Shown: piece after piece, positions 32,791 to 40,448 of the stretch
How the letters are laid out: the number at the start of each line of letters is the position of its first letter
Position numbering within the stretch: position 1 is the first letter of the stretch
Source of the DNA: Planctomycetota bacterium
GTDB lineage: Bacteria; Planctomycetota; UBA1135; GCA-002686595
Assembly: GCA_012959525.1 (NCBI GenBank)
Contig: DUDB01000006.1
Coordinates: 1-40,448 of the forward strand
Length of the DNA: 40,448 bases
Direction: 5' to 3'
Program-made: the position numbers and the translations under genes
Notes under the pieces: generated by a model
Database searches by the model: none
The model's input: the letters and a program-made list of their open reading frames with translations, nothing else
What the model was told of the DNA's origin: nothing

Positions 32791-34132
32791 CGAGACCGAC
32801 ACGGAACAGGGTCGTGTCCGTGCGGATGAACAGACTGCCGTGGGCGGGGACCACCGAACTGCGCGCCTTCTGGTCCTCGTCACCTCCCATCTGGGCAACG
32901 GTCACGACTTCGCCGGACTCGGCGTCGATAGCCACGACGCGAGCGCCGTGATCCATGCACCACACGCGACCATCCGCCCCGGTTGGCGAGGCGCGCCACT
33001 TGGCCTCACGCGGCATGGGGATGCTCCACAGCACCTCACCCGACCCAGGATGGACCTTGGAGAGCATGGAGCGCAGATCGCTCAGGACGTAGAAGTGGTC
33101 GCGGTAGTAGAGCGGCGTTGGCACGTCACTGGTAACAGGATTGCGGCGCCCCTCGCTCTTCCAGGCGAGGCTCTCCTCGTCGAGTAGACCCTTTCCCCCG
33201 AGCTGAACGGCGAACACCGGAGCGCCCTTGGGTGCGCAAGCCAAGGCCACGCCGCCGCCCACGACCGCCGAAGGCACGACTCGCCACCACTGCTCACGGT
33301 GCCCGGGATTCCAGGTGCCCCAGCGCCAAAACTCTTCACCGGTGAGCGGATCGTGGCCGCTAATGACGTCTCCACCCACCACGATCAGCTCCTTGCGCCC
33401 TTCTTGAGTCACGAAAGGTATGGCCGTCGCGTAGGACTCACGTGACTCGACCCGCGCGTCGGAAGGGCGCACGGTGCGAAAGAGGGTCTTGCCGGTGGAG
33501 GGCTCCAGGCCCAAGAGGAATGATTCGGTGCCTTCTTTTCCGTGGTCGTTCACTGGCACGTCGCGCTGGAGGATCGGCAGAACGAGGCGATCTTCCCAAA
33601 GGGTGGGTGTCGCGGAGAAGGTCCACTGGAATTGGAACTCCCCTAGGTCCTCTTGCAGGTTACGGCGCCAACGCTGCTCACCCTCCATGTCGTAGGCCAC
33701 CAGATCCCCGTTGCCGAAAAAGAAGGTCACGAGCTCGCCATCGCAGACGGCGGAGGGAGAGGCGTAGTTGCTGCGGTAGCCCAGCGAGGTGGGCTCGCCC
33801 ACCCCAAACGCCTGATACCCGCTTCCGGCAGAGTGCTGCCAGAGCACCTCCCCGCTATCGCGATCCAGGCAGAGCGCTAGCAACTGATTGGCCTCCGTAT
33901 CCACGGAAGTGAGGAAGACCCGCTCTCCAACGACGATAGGGGTACTGGCCCCGGAACCAGGGAGCACCGTCTTCCAAAGCACGTGCTCTTCCCGGTCGAA
34001 GGCCTTGGGCAGGCCTTCGACCGTGCTGGAACCGTCATGCTGCGGACCACGCCAGTTCGTCCAATCCTGGGCTGAAGTTCGTGAGCCGAAACACAGGAGC
34101 AGGAACGTTGTCCAATAGGCGCGGGCAGGCAT
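32759..34132 (-). CDS. Exported PQQ-like beta-propeller protein
   Basis: The 457-aa protein has a signal peptide (FLLLCFGSRTSAQ, cleavage after about residue 21), then NWRGPQHDGSS, a start typical of planctomycete PQQ-like propellers. Repeated blades follow with patterns such as LALCLDRDSGEVLWQHS, LLGLEPSTGKTLFRTV and LSKVHPGSGEVLWSIP. The fold is shared with quinoprotein dehydrogenases and the BamB scaffold. I see no PQQ-binding or catalytic residues, so a binding or scaffold role is more likely. The C-terminus is an acidic SDADSDED tail. It follows the secretin-like protein with 20 bases between, as its second gene. Confidence 0.85.
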   Translation of the reverse strand: MPARAYWTTFLLLCFGSRTSAQDWTNWRGPQHDGSSTVEGLPKAFDREEHVLWKTVLPGSGASTPIVVGERVFLTSVDTEANQLLALCLDRDSGEVLWQHSAGSGYQAFGVGEPTSLGYRSNYASPSAVCDGELVTFFFGNGDLVAYDMEGEQRWRRNLQEDLGEFQFQWTFSATPTLWEDRLVLPILQRDVPVNDHGKEGTESFLLGLEPSTGKTLFRTVRPSDARVESRESYATAIPFVTQEGRKELIVVGGDVISGHDPLTGEEFWRWGTWNPGHREQWWRVVPSAVVGGGVALACAPKGAPVFAVQLGGKGLLDEESLAWKSEGRRNPVTSDVPTPLYYRDHFYVLSDLRSMLSKVHPGSGEVLWSIPMPREAKWRASPTGADGRVWCMDHGARVVAIDAESGEVVTVAQMGGDEDQKARSSVVPAHGSLFIRTDTTLFRVGLAESDADSDED

Positions 34133-34152
34133 GGGATTTTGGGGGTCAGGGG

Positions 34153-35904
34153 TTACAAAGTACGCACGCGCACTTGGACGGAGACTCCGCCAGCGGCGTC
34201 ACCAAGCAGAGCCTGCCAGCGACCATCCTGTTGGACCAGAGCCCGACTCTCTCGCAGGGTCAGGGTTCTCTCGTCAGATTGGTCTAGGTAGGAGACAAAT
34301 GGACTCTGCACGGGGGCGGCCTCGCCATCCCCAGCATAGCTCACGGCGCCTCGTACCTTCAGATGAAGTTGCCCCGACGGGGAGCCCGCGGCCTGAAGCC
34401 AGAGAGCAAGGCCCTCAAACCCCGCTGCAACGATGGGATCGGAGCCCGCCGCAAGCTGCGCCACCTCAACGTCGTAGTCACGCACCATCAGGCGCTCTAG
34501 GCCCAAGACGATCAAGGCCGACGTCCCATCGCGCAGAGGGAACCGCACCACGGGACCCGCTTCGCCTTGGGGTGTGTTCAGGCGCAGCTCCACCTCGTAC
34601 TGGAGCACACTTGCCCGCAGGGAATCAAAAATCTCGTGCTGACCTTCTGACCATCCAGCCGTATTGCCTCTTCTTCGGCGACCGGCATCCGGCCACGTCA
34701 CAAGCCAGGGCCCCACCTCGTCCACATGGTCCATGCGCCCTTGCTGAGCCAAGGCATCGTTTAGCAGGCCCGCTCCTAGGCTCTCGAATCTGACGATCAA
34801 GCGCGGATCGGCGTCCAGAGCGGGGGTAACTGAAGAGCCGCCGGACAGAAGCCCGGTACCACTAACCAAGAGACGCGGGGCTATGACACAGCCAGGATCC
34901 GCGAACGCAATGCTGGCGCCATCTCCGAGGTCATACTCGGACCAAGCCGACAGAGCCCCTCCGGTCTGGTGCAGGATCATCAGCTCCGTGCCGCCTGACT
35001 CACTGCCGCGTGTCGTGACGACTAGGGCCTTGCCTGTTGGAAGGACCGCGCTGAGCCCACAAGAGCGATTGGCTGTTACGGGTGATTGCACGCTGATCGG
35101 AAGATTCTCGAAGTGCACGCCATTCTCATTTCCAAGCATGGCGCCTATGTCCAGCTGCTTGTTGGGCGTGTCCCCGACTCTCGCCCCTCGCCGGGCCATG
35201 AGCCCCACGAGCAGTCCACCCGCGCAGGGGGCTGCGCGGACTGTGGCCTCCAGCCCCTCGAAGAAATCTCCCATGACCGGATCCATGATCAGTGACCCCT
35301 GGGCGATCTCCATGTCAAAGTCGAGCACCAGGTAGCGCCGCTTTCCGGCTGAGGCCGTCGCCGACCCGCCGGTGGGCACGTGCAGTACGTGTCGGGAGTG
35401 GCTACTGGCCGAGCCGAGGAGGGCGGATACCTCGTCCGCGCCAATCAGGCTCGGCACATCCACGGCCCCCGGAAGGGCCACGAAGTCCAAAGTCAACTCC
35501 ACCGAGGCCGTGTTCACCTCGCGGAAAAACGCAAGCAGGTTGGCAACGTCCTCTTGCAGGCCAGCGGGGCCGACGACGAGCAAGCGACCATCTTGGGTGT
35601 AGTCCGCGCGGCAACCCGCGCCGCTCAGGCCGTCCCCGAGCAGATCCTCGAGGAGCCCAATGAAGTGCGATGGACCGGTAACGAGATCCTCCTCGAACTC
35701 CAGCTCGGCCTCACCCCTGAAGCGCAGGGAGGGCAGAAAGATCTTGGGTCGGGCTTGTTCCGATTCGAACCCCAGACCGGCCAGATCATGGACCACCAGG
35801 GGGTGATCAGCAGCGGGTGCGTCGCGCTCCGCCCGCGCCTCCTGGGAAGCGGGCGGCAGTAAGATGCCAGCGGTAAATGCGAGCAGGGCAGCAGAAATCA
35901 TCAT
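34153..35904 (-). CDS. Exported hypothetical protein with a secretin-N-like domain
   Basis: The 583-aa protein has a signal peptide (ALLAFTAGILLPPASQEARA). Residues about 100-146 (YTQDGRLLVVGPAGLQEDV, then LLAFFREVNTASVELTLDF) fit the small alpha/beta domains of secretins and related secretion channels. The rest is beta-rich, with no membrane-pore motif and no VPxLGxIP segment, so it should not form the channel itself. It is acidic and has no other motif I recognise. It is the first gene of the pair with the PQQ-like propeller, and both proteins are exported, so they may interact. Confidence 0.65.
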   Translation of the reverse strand: MMISAALLAFTAGILLPPASQEARAERDAPAADHPLVVHDLAGLGFESEQARPKIFLPSLRFRGEAELEFEEDLVTGPSHFIGLLEDLLGDGLSGAGCRADYTQDGRLLVVGPAGLQEDVANLLAFFREVNTASVELTLDFVALPGAVDVPSLIGADEVSALLGSASSHSRHVLHVPTGGSATASAGKRRYLVLDFDMEIAQGSLIMDPVMGDFFEGLEATVRAAPCAGGLLVGLMARRGARVGDTPNKQLDIGAMLGNENGVHFENLPISVQSPVTANRSCGLSAVLPTGKALVVTTRGSESGGTELMILHQTGGALSAWSEYDLGDGASIAFADPGCVIAPRLLVSGTGLLSGGSSVTPALDADPRLIVRFESLGAGLLNDALAQQGRMDHVDEVGPWLVTWPDAGRRRRGNTAGWSEGQHEIFDSLRASVLQYEVELRLNTPQGEAGPVVRFPLRDGTSALIVLGLERLMVRDYDVEVAQLAAGSDPIVAAGFEGLALWLQAAGSPSGQLHLKVRGAVSYAGDGEAAPVQSPFVSYLDQSDERTLTLRESRALVQQDGRWQALLGDAAGGVSVQVRVRTL

Positions 35905-36046
35905 ATACAGATGTCCTATGCAGTCGAACGGGCCGGGCGTAGCGGCTCATCCTACAGTCAAGGGTCCCATTCCACGCCAAGGGGCCCTGGGGGTGCTCGT
36001 CTCTAGCTCGGTGCCAGCCACTAGTTACTCTCCTGGCCTGCCCCGG

Positions 36047-36076
36047 TTGACAGTCACAAACCCCCCTCCGTACCCT
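36047..36076 (+). promoter_or_regulatory. Likely promoter of tRNA-Gly
   Basis: TTGACA (36047-36052), a perfect -35 box, is followed after 18 bases by TACCCT (36071-36076), a weak -10 box. The tRNA begins 14 bases later, so transcription would start a few bases before it. This is the best sigma-70-type promoter I see in the window. Confidence 0.5.
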
Positions 36077-36090
36077 CTCCCGCCCTGGAT

Positions 36091-36166
<76 letters not shown>

Positions 36167-36201
36167 TTCCAGCTACAGCGGGTCGCTGGACCCGGGGGGG
36201 C

Positions 36202-36217
36202 CTGCTCTCCCGAGCAG
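36202..36217. terminator. Hairpin downstream of tRNA-Gly
   Basis: CTGCTC and GAGCAG form a perfect six-base stem with a TCCC loop, starting 36 bases after the tRNA. There is no T-run, so termination here is a guess. Confidence 0.3.
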
Positions 36218-36341
36218 CTCGGCACCACGTAGGACCCGGTCGGTTACCAGATTAGACAGTGCCCCTTCTCCCTGAAGAATTGCCGGATGACAGCTTTCAG
36301 TCGCATGATCCCGACATGGAACAGTTAATCTGATCCGCGAA

Positions 36342-36608
36342 ATGGAAATCAAGAACACGACCAAGCGACCCATCAAGGTTCCCCTGCCCGCTGGCAAGCG
36401 CCTCTTCCTCAAGCCCGGTGAGAAAGGCCAGATCACTCCCAAAGCCGCAGAGCACCCTCCGGTGAAAAAACTGATCGACGAAGGAAGCATCGAGATCTTG
36501 GATGTCGGTCGTGGCAAATCAAAAGCCTCCGGTGGGAGCGGAGGGATCAGCGGGTCACAGGACAGCGGCGGGGGCGATTCAGGGATGCGTAAGACCGGAG
36601 ACCGCTAG
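36342..36608 (+). CDS. Small conserved-looking protein with Gly/Ser tail, 88 aa
   Basis: The product opens with MEIKNTTKRPIKVPLPAGKR (1-20), then LFLKPGEKGQI, KAAEHPPVKKLIDEGSIEIL and a Gly/Ser-rich tail (about 60-80). The compact order of strand, Pro-rich turn, strand and short helix looks like a small beta-sandwich of the kind seen in phage-head or tail accessory proteins, but that is only resemblance. It is basic, cytosolic and close to the tRNA, which is a common phage-integration site, though I see no integrase or att repeat. No Shine-Dalgarno sequence is visible. The function is unknown. Confidence 0.6.
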   Translation: MEIKNTTKRPIKVPLPAGKRLFLKPGEKGQITPKAAEHPPVKKLIDEGSIEILDVGRGKSKASGGSGGISGSQDSGGGDSGMRKTGDR

Positions 36609-36812
36609 CCGAGTCGAGGCCCATACCGGGTCGCACACGTCTGCGCTGCTCTTCGTCATGCATGACAGAAAGCGGTCTGTGGCGTGCTAGGCGGTGCTTT
36701 CCGAACTTTCCCGAGTAGAGGTGTCCGCTTGGCAGGCGCTAACTCACCACAAGGTGATGGCTATCTAGTTTCGACGGCCGCATTTCCCCTGTTACCCACT
36801 TTGAGGCTTCTC

Positions 36813-37367
36813 ATGACTATGCCCGTTAACGCCCCTTCAGCCCAAGCTCCAACTCTACGCCTTGCTGTCTCCACGTCCCTCGCCCTCATGGTGATTATCG
36901 CGGCCGCCTGCCAATCGCTCGGCGATCAGGCGGACAACGCCGTGGCCGCTGACAGCTCCCAGGAAGCCGCCAACACGGCGACCTTAGAGGTCACATTCGA
37001 GAAACAGGATGCCCGCCAGCTCGCCATTCGAATGCGCAGATTCCAACCGGATGGTATGCCGGTGCGCATTCTTGCGTCCGACTCCCGGACCTGGGTCGTG
37101 TCCGGAACTGCGTCCGATGTGAGGACGATCAAGCACCTGGCGGATGTGCTCGACCGGACGATCCTGACTCCGGAGCATGTCATCCGCACCTATGACATCG
37201 AGCACCAAGATGCCCGCCTGCTGGCGGTTTCGTCACGCGGCACAGCTCCGAAGGGCGCAAGCTGGGGGATCGTCGTGAGCCCCGAGGGCCGGTGGCACGT
37301 GATCCTCCCGCAGGACGAGCTCGTGGCCTTCGAGGCCTGGCTCGACGAGATCGACTCGCCCAGTTGA
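36813..37367 (+). CDS. Lipoprotein with two copies of a secretin-N-like half domain
   Basis: The 184-aa protein starts at the ATG with GAGG about ten bases upstream. A lipobox-like end of the hydrophobic stretch (IIAAAC, Cys33) suggests a lipid anchor. Residues 57-115 (LEVTFEKQDARQLAIRMRRF, then RTWVVSGTASDVRTIKHLADVLD) look like a secretin N-domain. Residues 123-183 repeat the pattern: TYDIEHQDARLLAV, then GRWHVILPQDELVAFEAWLDEID. Both copies have QDAR-LA after a strand and end with a strand and helix. A docking role in an envelope complex is possible, with no pore part here. Confidence 0.65.
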   Translation: MTMPVNAPSAQAPTLRLAVSTSLALMVIIAAACQSLGDQADNAVAADSSQEAANTATLEVTFEKQDARQLAIRMRRFQPDGMPVRILASDSRTWVVSGTASDVRTIKHLADVLDRTILTPEHVIRTYDIEHQDARLLAVSSRGTAPKGASWGIVVSPEGRWHVILPQDELVAFEAWLDEIDSPS

Positions 37368-37444
37368 ACCCGCTCACCGGAGCCGGAGGAGACTCCCCTC
37401 ACGCGCTGCCGGGAACGCCAGTTGGTTTCCTGCGAAGGATCGCT

Positions 37445-37807
37445 CTACGACCGCAAGATGTTCTCCATCTTCTTCCCCCTTGCTAGCTCGTCCACGAGCT
37501 TGTCCATGTACCGCACCTTCTGGGTCAGAGGGTTCTCGATCTCTTCCACGCGATACCCGCAGATCACGCCCTTGATGCTCGAGGCCATGGGATTCAACTT
37601 CGCCTTCGAAAATAATTCCTCGAAGGTCGACTTCTTCTCAATGTGCTTCTTGATCGCCGCCTTGGTGAAGCCCGTCAGCCACTTGATCACCTGCAGCAGC
37701 TCCTCTTCGGTGCGCCCCTTCTTCTCGACCTTATTGACGTAGAGCGGGTAGACGCTCGCGAAGATCATCTTCGCGATGCGTTCGTGCTGGGAAACGGGGG
37801 GTGTCAT
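37445..37807 (-). CDS. DUF2200 domain protein
   Basis: The 120-aa cytosolic protein matches the whole DUF2200 family. Its start MTPPVSQHERIAKMIFASVY (1-20) and end VICGYRVEEIENPLTQKVRY (about 85-104) are close to the family pattern, followed by DKLVDELARGKKMENILR. The frame stays open upstream, but the extra residues are arginine-rich and foreign to the family, so the ATG at 37807 is preferred. The function is unknown. Its conservation with distant bacteria suggests it may have been acquired by transfer. It converges with the secretin-like lipoprotein gene. Confidence 0.9.
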   Translation of the reverse strand: MTPPVSQHERIAKMIFASVYPLYVNKVEKKGRTEEELLQVIKWLTGFTKAAIKKHIEKKSTFEELFSKAKLNPMASSIKGVICGYRVEEIENPLTQKVRYMDKLVDELARGKKMENILRS

Positions 37808-38014
37808 CTCGGTTCGGTCGAAGTGGTCCTGTGGGATTCGCGCCTGTGCGTTAGCATACCGAGCAGCGGCCGTCGCGCCCACGACCGGCCACCGCACCCT
37901 TCCGCGCGCTAGGGTGCGGCCTCGGGGGCTAACCCGGCCAGCAACCTGCGCAGCCACTCCTCCCGACCTCGTCGGCCAACATGCCGCTAGGCCTCTACCC
38001 CGAAACCTGCAGCC

Positions 38015-39106
38015 ATGGACCCAGTGATTCCGGTGAGAAAAGCGACAAGCTCGACTCCTCCCCTGTTGAAGACCGCCAAGCGCTTGGTGGCGATCAGCCT
38101 CGCTTCAACCTTACTGACCTCTTGTAACGCGACCGTCGTCTCACCCCATCCGGTCCCTCCGAATCCGAGATGGCTGACCTACCCCGGTGGCCAGGGGCCA
38201 GGAGCCGGCAAGCACATCGTCCTGATCGCTGCCGATCAGGAATATCGCAGCGAACAATCGCTGCCCATGTTGGCCAGGACACTCTCAGCGCACCACGGGT
38301 TCCACTGCACGGTCCTCTTCAGCGTAAACGACGAGGGGCTCGTGGATCCGACGAAGAAGATCCGCTGGGAAGACAAGGCGGTGATCCACGATATCCCTGG
38401 AATCGAACATCTCCGAGAAGCCGACCTGCTGATCCTGTTCAGCCGCCTGATCACGCTGCCCGACGAGCAGCTGGCGCCCATCCACGACTATCTCGACTCA
38501 GGGAAGCCCGTCATCGGCTTGCGCACCGCGAATCACGGGTTCATCGACTTCAAGTACGAAGTCGACGGACGAAAGGTCCACTTCGGGGATGACGTGCTCG
38601 GCGGCTCCTTCCGCGGCCACCACGGCCGCTGGCACCAGGACTCGACGCGCGGACTGCTCGTCGAAGAGAACCGCAACCACCCAATCCTCACCGGCGTGAG
38701 CGACATCTGGGGTCCCTCGGACGTGTATCGAACCTACGAAGAGGGCGGGGGCCTGCCCGCGGGATGCGTGCCGCTGGTCATGGGACAGCCGCTGATGAGC
38801 CGCAACCACGACGACCCGCCCAACGAGGACCTCGTCGCGCTGCCTGTCGCCTGGGCCAAGACCTGGATCGGTCAAGCGGGCAGGAGCGCGCGTGTCTTCC
38901 ACTCCACCATGGGCAGCGCGAGAGACTTCGAGAGCGCAGGCCTGCGGCGCCTCCTGTTCAACGCGTGCTACTGGTGCCTTGAGATGGAGGCACAAGTGCG
39001 AGGGGACTCAAGCGTCGAGATCCTGGGCGATTATTCTCCGTTGGCAAGCGGCTTCAACTACGCCGAGCTGGGTGTCGTCCCCCACAAGCCCGCCTACTAC
39101 CGATAG
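38015..39106 (+). CDS. ThuA-like lipoprotein
   Basis: The 363-aa protein has a signal ending in LTSC (Cys37), so it should be a lipoprotein. A ThuA-like Rossmann fold of glutamine-amidotransferase type follows: HIVLIAADQEYRSEQSLPML (about 67-86), LREADLLILFSRLITLPDEQL, GKPVIGLRTANHGF, and GGSFRGHHGRWHQDS (about 197-211). The His residues in the last segment are kept in this family, whose members occur with sugar oxidation genes. Near the C-terminus, ARVFHSTMGSARDFESAGLRRLL is typical. The function, possibly a sugar-modifying enzyme, is unproven. This is the third ThuA-like domain in the window. Confidence 0.85.
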   Translation: MDPVIPVRKATSSTPPLLKTAKRLVAISLASTLLTSCNATVVSPHPVPPNPRWLTYPGGQGPGAGKHIVLIAADQEYRSEQSLPMLARTLSAHHGFHCTVLFSVNDEGLVDPTKKIRWEDKAVIHDIPGIEHLREADLLILFSRLITLPDEQLAPIHDYLDSGKPVIGLRTANHGFIDFKYEVDGRKVHFGDDVLGGSFRGHHGRWHQDSTRGLLVEENRNHPILTGVSDIWGPSDVYRTYEEGGGLPAGCVPLVMGQPLMSRNHDDPPNEDLVALPVAWAKTWIGQAGRSARVFHSTMGSARDFESAGLRRLLFNACYWCLEMEAQVRGDSSVEILGDYSPLASGFNYAELGVVPHKPAYYR

Positions 39107-39173
39107 ATCGCGGGCCCGATGGAACGGGGCGCGGGCGGAGGTCGAGGCGTCAGGCACCGTGCTTGCGGCGCAC

Positions 39174-40448
39174 CTAACGGTCCTGGCCCACGGCCCGGGC
39201 CAGAATCCAGGTGGCGCGCAGGCGATCCACGCGGGCACGGGCCACAGCCATGCGGGCTCCGACGAGATCCGATTGGGCGGCGAGCGCTTCCAGCATCAGA
39301 CCGGCGCCGGCCGCATGACGCTCTTCGGCCAAGCGCGCTCCGGCGTCGGCGGCAGCCAGGCGCGCCTGGGCCAGATCGTGCCGACTGACGGCCGCCTCCA
39401 GCCCCGCACGCGCCTCGGTGACCTGCGCCTCGATCAGGCGTTGCAGCTGAGCGAGCTCCAGCACGGCCTGTGCTTCGTAAGCCCTGGCGCGCTTGGCCTG
39501 GCCCGCCATGCCCAGGGCCAGGTTCCAGGACAGACCCACCGCGTGGACCATGGAGTCCGAACCCTCGCCCCGCTCGGGACCAAACTCACCATCGAAGAGC
39601 GAGGCCTGGAAGGTCGGCAGAAGCCAGCGGCGTGATTCGCCACGGGCCTCAAGCCTCGCGGCGCGTACACGGGCCTGCGCCGCGGCCAACTCCGGCCGCT
39701 GAAGGTGGGCGCGCTCGACCAGGGAAGGGCCTCCCCCCTCCGATCCCTCTTCGCTGGAATCCAACTCAGCCATGAGGTCATCACCTCCTGCCCACTGTTC
39801 CAGAGACAGAGGAGCTTGAGCCTGCCAGTTCCTACCGGGATCCAGGTCCAGGTGCAGGGCCAGCCGGGAGGCCGCCACAGAGCGCCGCCTGTCGGCCTCC
39901 ACAACCAGGGCACTGACCTGGGCCGTGTGAGCCACGGCGCGTTGATAATTCACTTCAAGACTCGCCCCGCCCTCAAAGCGCGCACGCTCGACGCGCTCAA
40001 GCTCCTGGGCATGGGTGCTTGCTTCGAGCGCGATCTCCACTTCGAACTGAGCTTCGAGCAGATTTAGGAACAGGATCGCAGCACGCTGACGCGTGGATTG
40101 TCGCGCGGCATCCGTCAGAGAGCGCTGGGCCGTCAGCCGCTCGTTGGCAGCACGCGGGGCAAAGAGCGCATCGGCCAGGTCCAGCTCGAGGGAAATGCCC
40201 ACGCCTTCACGCGCATTGCGTTTATCTACGTCGACGAAGGTCCCACCGGTGGCCTGGACATTGCCGTCGTTGTGCCAGGTGTCCGCCGAGAAGGAGAGCT
40301 CGGGAATCCAGGCCGCGCGCGCCATCTGGGCCTCGGCGGCGGAGACACTCAAGCGCGTGCGCGCCAAGGCCATGTCCAGCCCTTGCTTCTCGGCAAGATC
40401 CAGGACCTGATCCAGCTGCAGGAGCCGGCCAAGAGCCTCACCCGATTG
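39174..40448 (-). CDS. TolC-family outer-membrane efflux protein, 5' end outside window
   Basis: The gene reads from the right edge, so its start and signal are missing. The visible protein has at least 424 residues. The opening LLQLDQVLDLAEKQGLDMAL, then ARTRLSVSAAEAQMARAAWIPELSFSAD, is the typical first helix pair of a TolC repeat. The second repeat begins RAHLQRPELAAAQARVRAARLEARGESR and continues with WLLPTFQASLFDG. Long helices with Ala/Glu/Arg heptads fill the rest, and it ends in ARAVGQDR. TolC proteins form the outer-membrane duct for RND, MFS or ABC efflux; partner genes would lie to the right. It converges with the ThuA-like lipoprotein. Confidence 0.88.
   Translation of the reverse strand, partial: QSGEALGRLLQLDQVLDLAEKQGLDMALARTRLSVSAAEAQMARAAWIPELSFSADTWHNDGNVQATGGTFVDVDKRNAREGVGISLELDLADALFAPRAANERLTAQRSLTDAARQSTRQRAAILFLNLLEAQFEVEIALEASTHAQELERVERARFEGGASLEVNYQRAVAHTAQVSALVVEADRRRSVAASRLALHLDLDPGRNWQAQAPLSLEQWAGGDDLMAELDSSEEGSEGGGPSLVERAHLQRPELAAAQARVRAARLEARGESRRWLLPTFQASLFDGEFGPERGEGSDSMVHAVGLSWNLALGMAGQAKRARAYEAQAVLELAQLQRLIEAQVTEARAGLEAAVSRHDLAQARLAAADAGARLAEERHAAGAGLMLEALAAQSDLVGARMAVARARVDRLRATWILARAVGQDR

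Noticed and set aside
36729..36770. TTGGCA as a promoter for the secretin-like lipoprotein
   Set aside because: No -10 box lies at a suitable distance.

Overview
The window is about 40 kb of GC-rich DNA that looks chromosomal and most likely comes from a member of the Planctomycetota. This rests on family content, not on a marker-gene search. The signs are a giant exported protein joining a ThuA-type domain, a PVC-type membrane-bound dehydrogenase propeller, HEAT repeats and a PVC-type cytochrome c; a cytosolic Ser/Thr kinase with TPR repeats; many exported proteins and lipoproteins of unknown function; a PQQ-like propeller opening with a planctomycete-style NWRGP motif; and few good Shine-Dalgarno sequences. 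I see no insertion sequence, integrase, CRISPR array or rRNA. One tRNA is present, tRNA-Gly(CCC).

Left part (1-11 kb). Two minus-strand genes, one cut by the window edge, are followed by a plus-strand hypothetical. Next comes a translationally coupled exported trio: a lipoprotein, a HEAT-repeat protein and a peptidase-MA-like protein whose HExxH zinc site is destroyed. Two tandem radical SAM paralogues of identical length (531 aa) follow. A minus-strand pair, a GNAT acetyltransferase and a membrane-anchored alpha/beta hydrolase, overlaps by ATGA.

Middle part (11-26 kb). A sialate-O-acetylesterase-like protein diverges from the 1653-aa fusion, which carries a ThuA domain at each end. An operon follows with UPF0261/Tm-1-like, a TIM-barrel of the PEP-hydrolase-like family and a cupin. 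The first two are homologous to the two halves of the tomato antiviral protein Tm-1. Convergent to it is a complete split proton-translocating transhydrogenase, pntA1-pntA2-pntB. A polytopic membrane protein of glycosyltransferase-39 style and a soluble hypothetical lie behind it.

Right part (26-40.4 kb). A Ser/Thr kinase-TPR protein is followed 13 bases later by a DnaQ-fold/WYL fusion whose first exonuclease motif is degenerate. Then come a glycerophosphodiesterase-like lipoprotein, the translation GTPase TypA/BipA, a minus-strand pair (secretin-domain-like exported protein and PQQ-like propeller), tRNA-Gly with a promoter, a small basic protein, a lipoprotein with two copies of a secretin-N-like half domain, a DUF2200 protein, a ThuA-like lipoprotein and a TolC-family outer-membrane factor cut by the right edge.

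Housekeeping functions are typA, pntAB and the tRNA. The rest is accessory planctomycete biology: envelope proteins, sugar or acetyl-ester handling, radical chemistry and signalling. The strongest candidates for undescribed systems are the coupled lipoprotein/HEAT/pseudo-peptidase cassette, the paired radical SAM enzymes, the Tm-1-like/TIM-barrel/cupin operon, and the kinase plus inactive-exonuclease-WYL pair.
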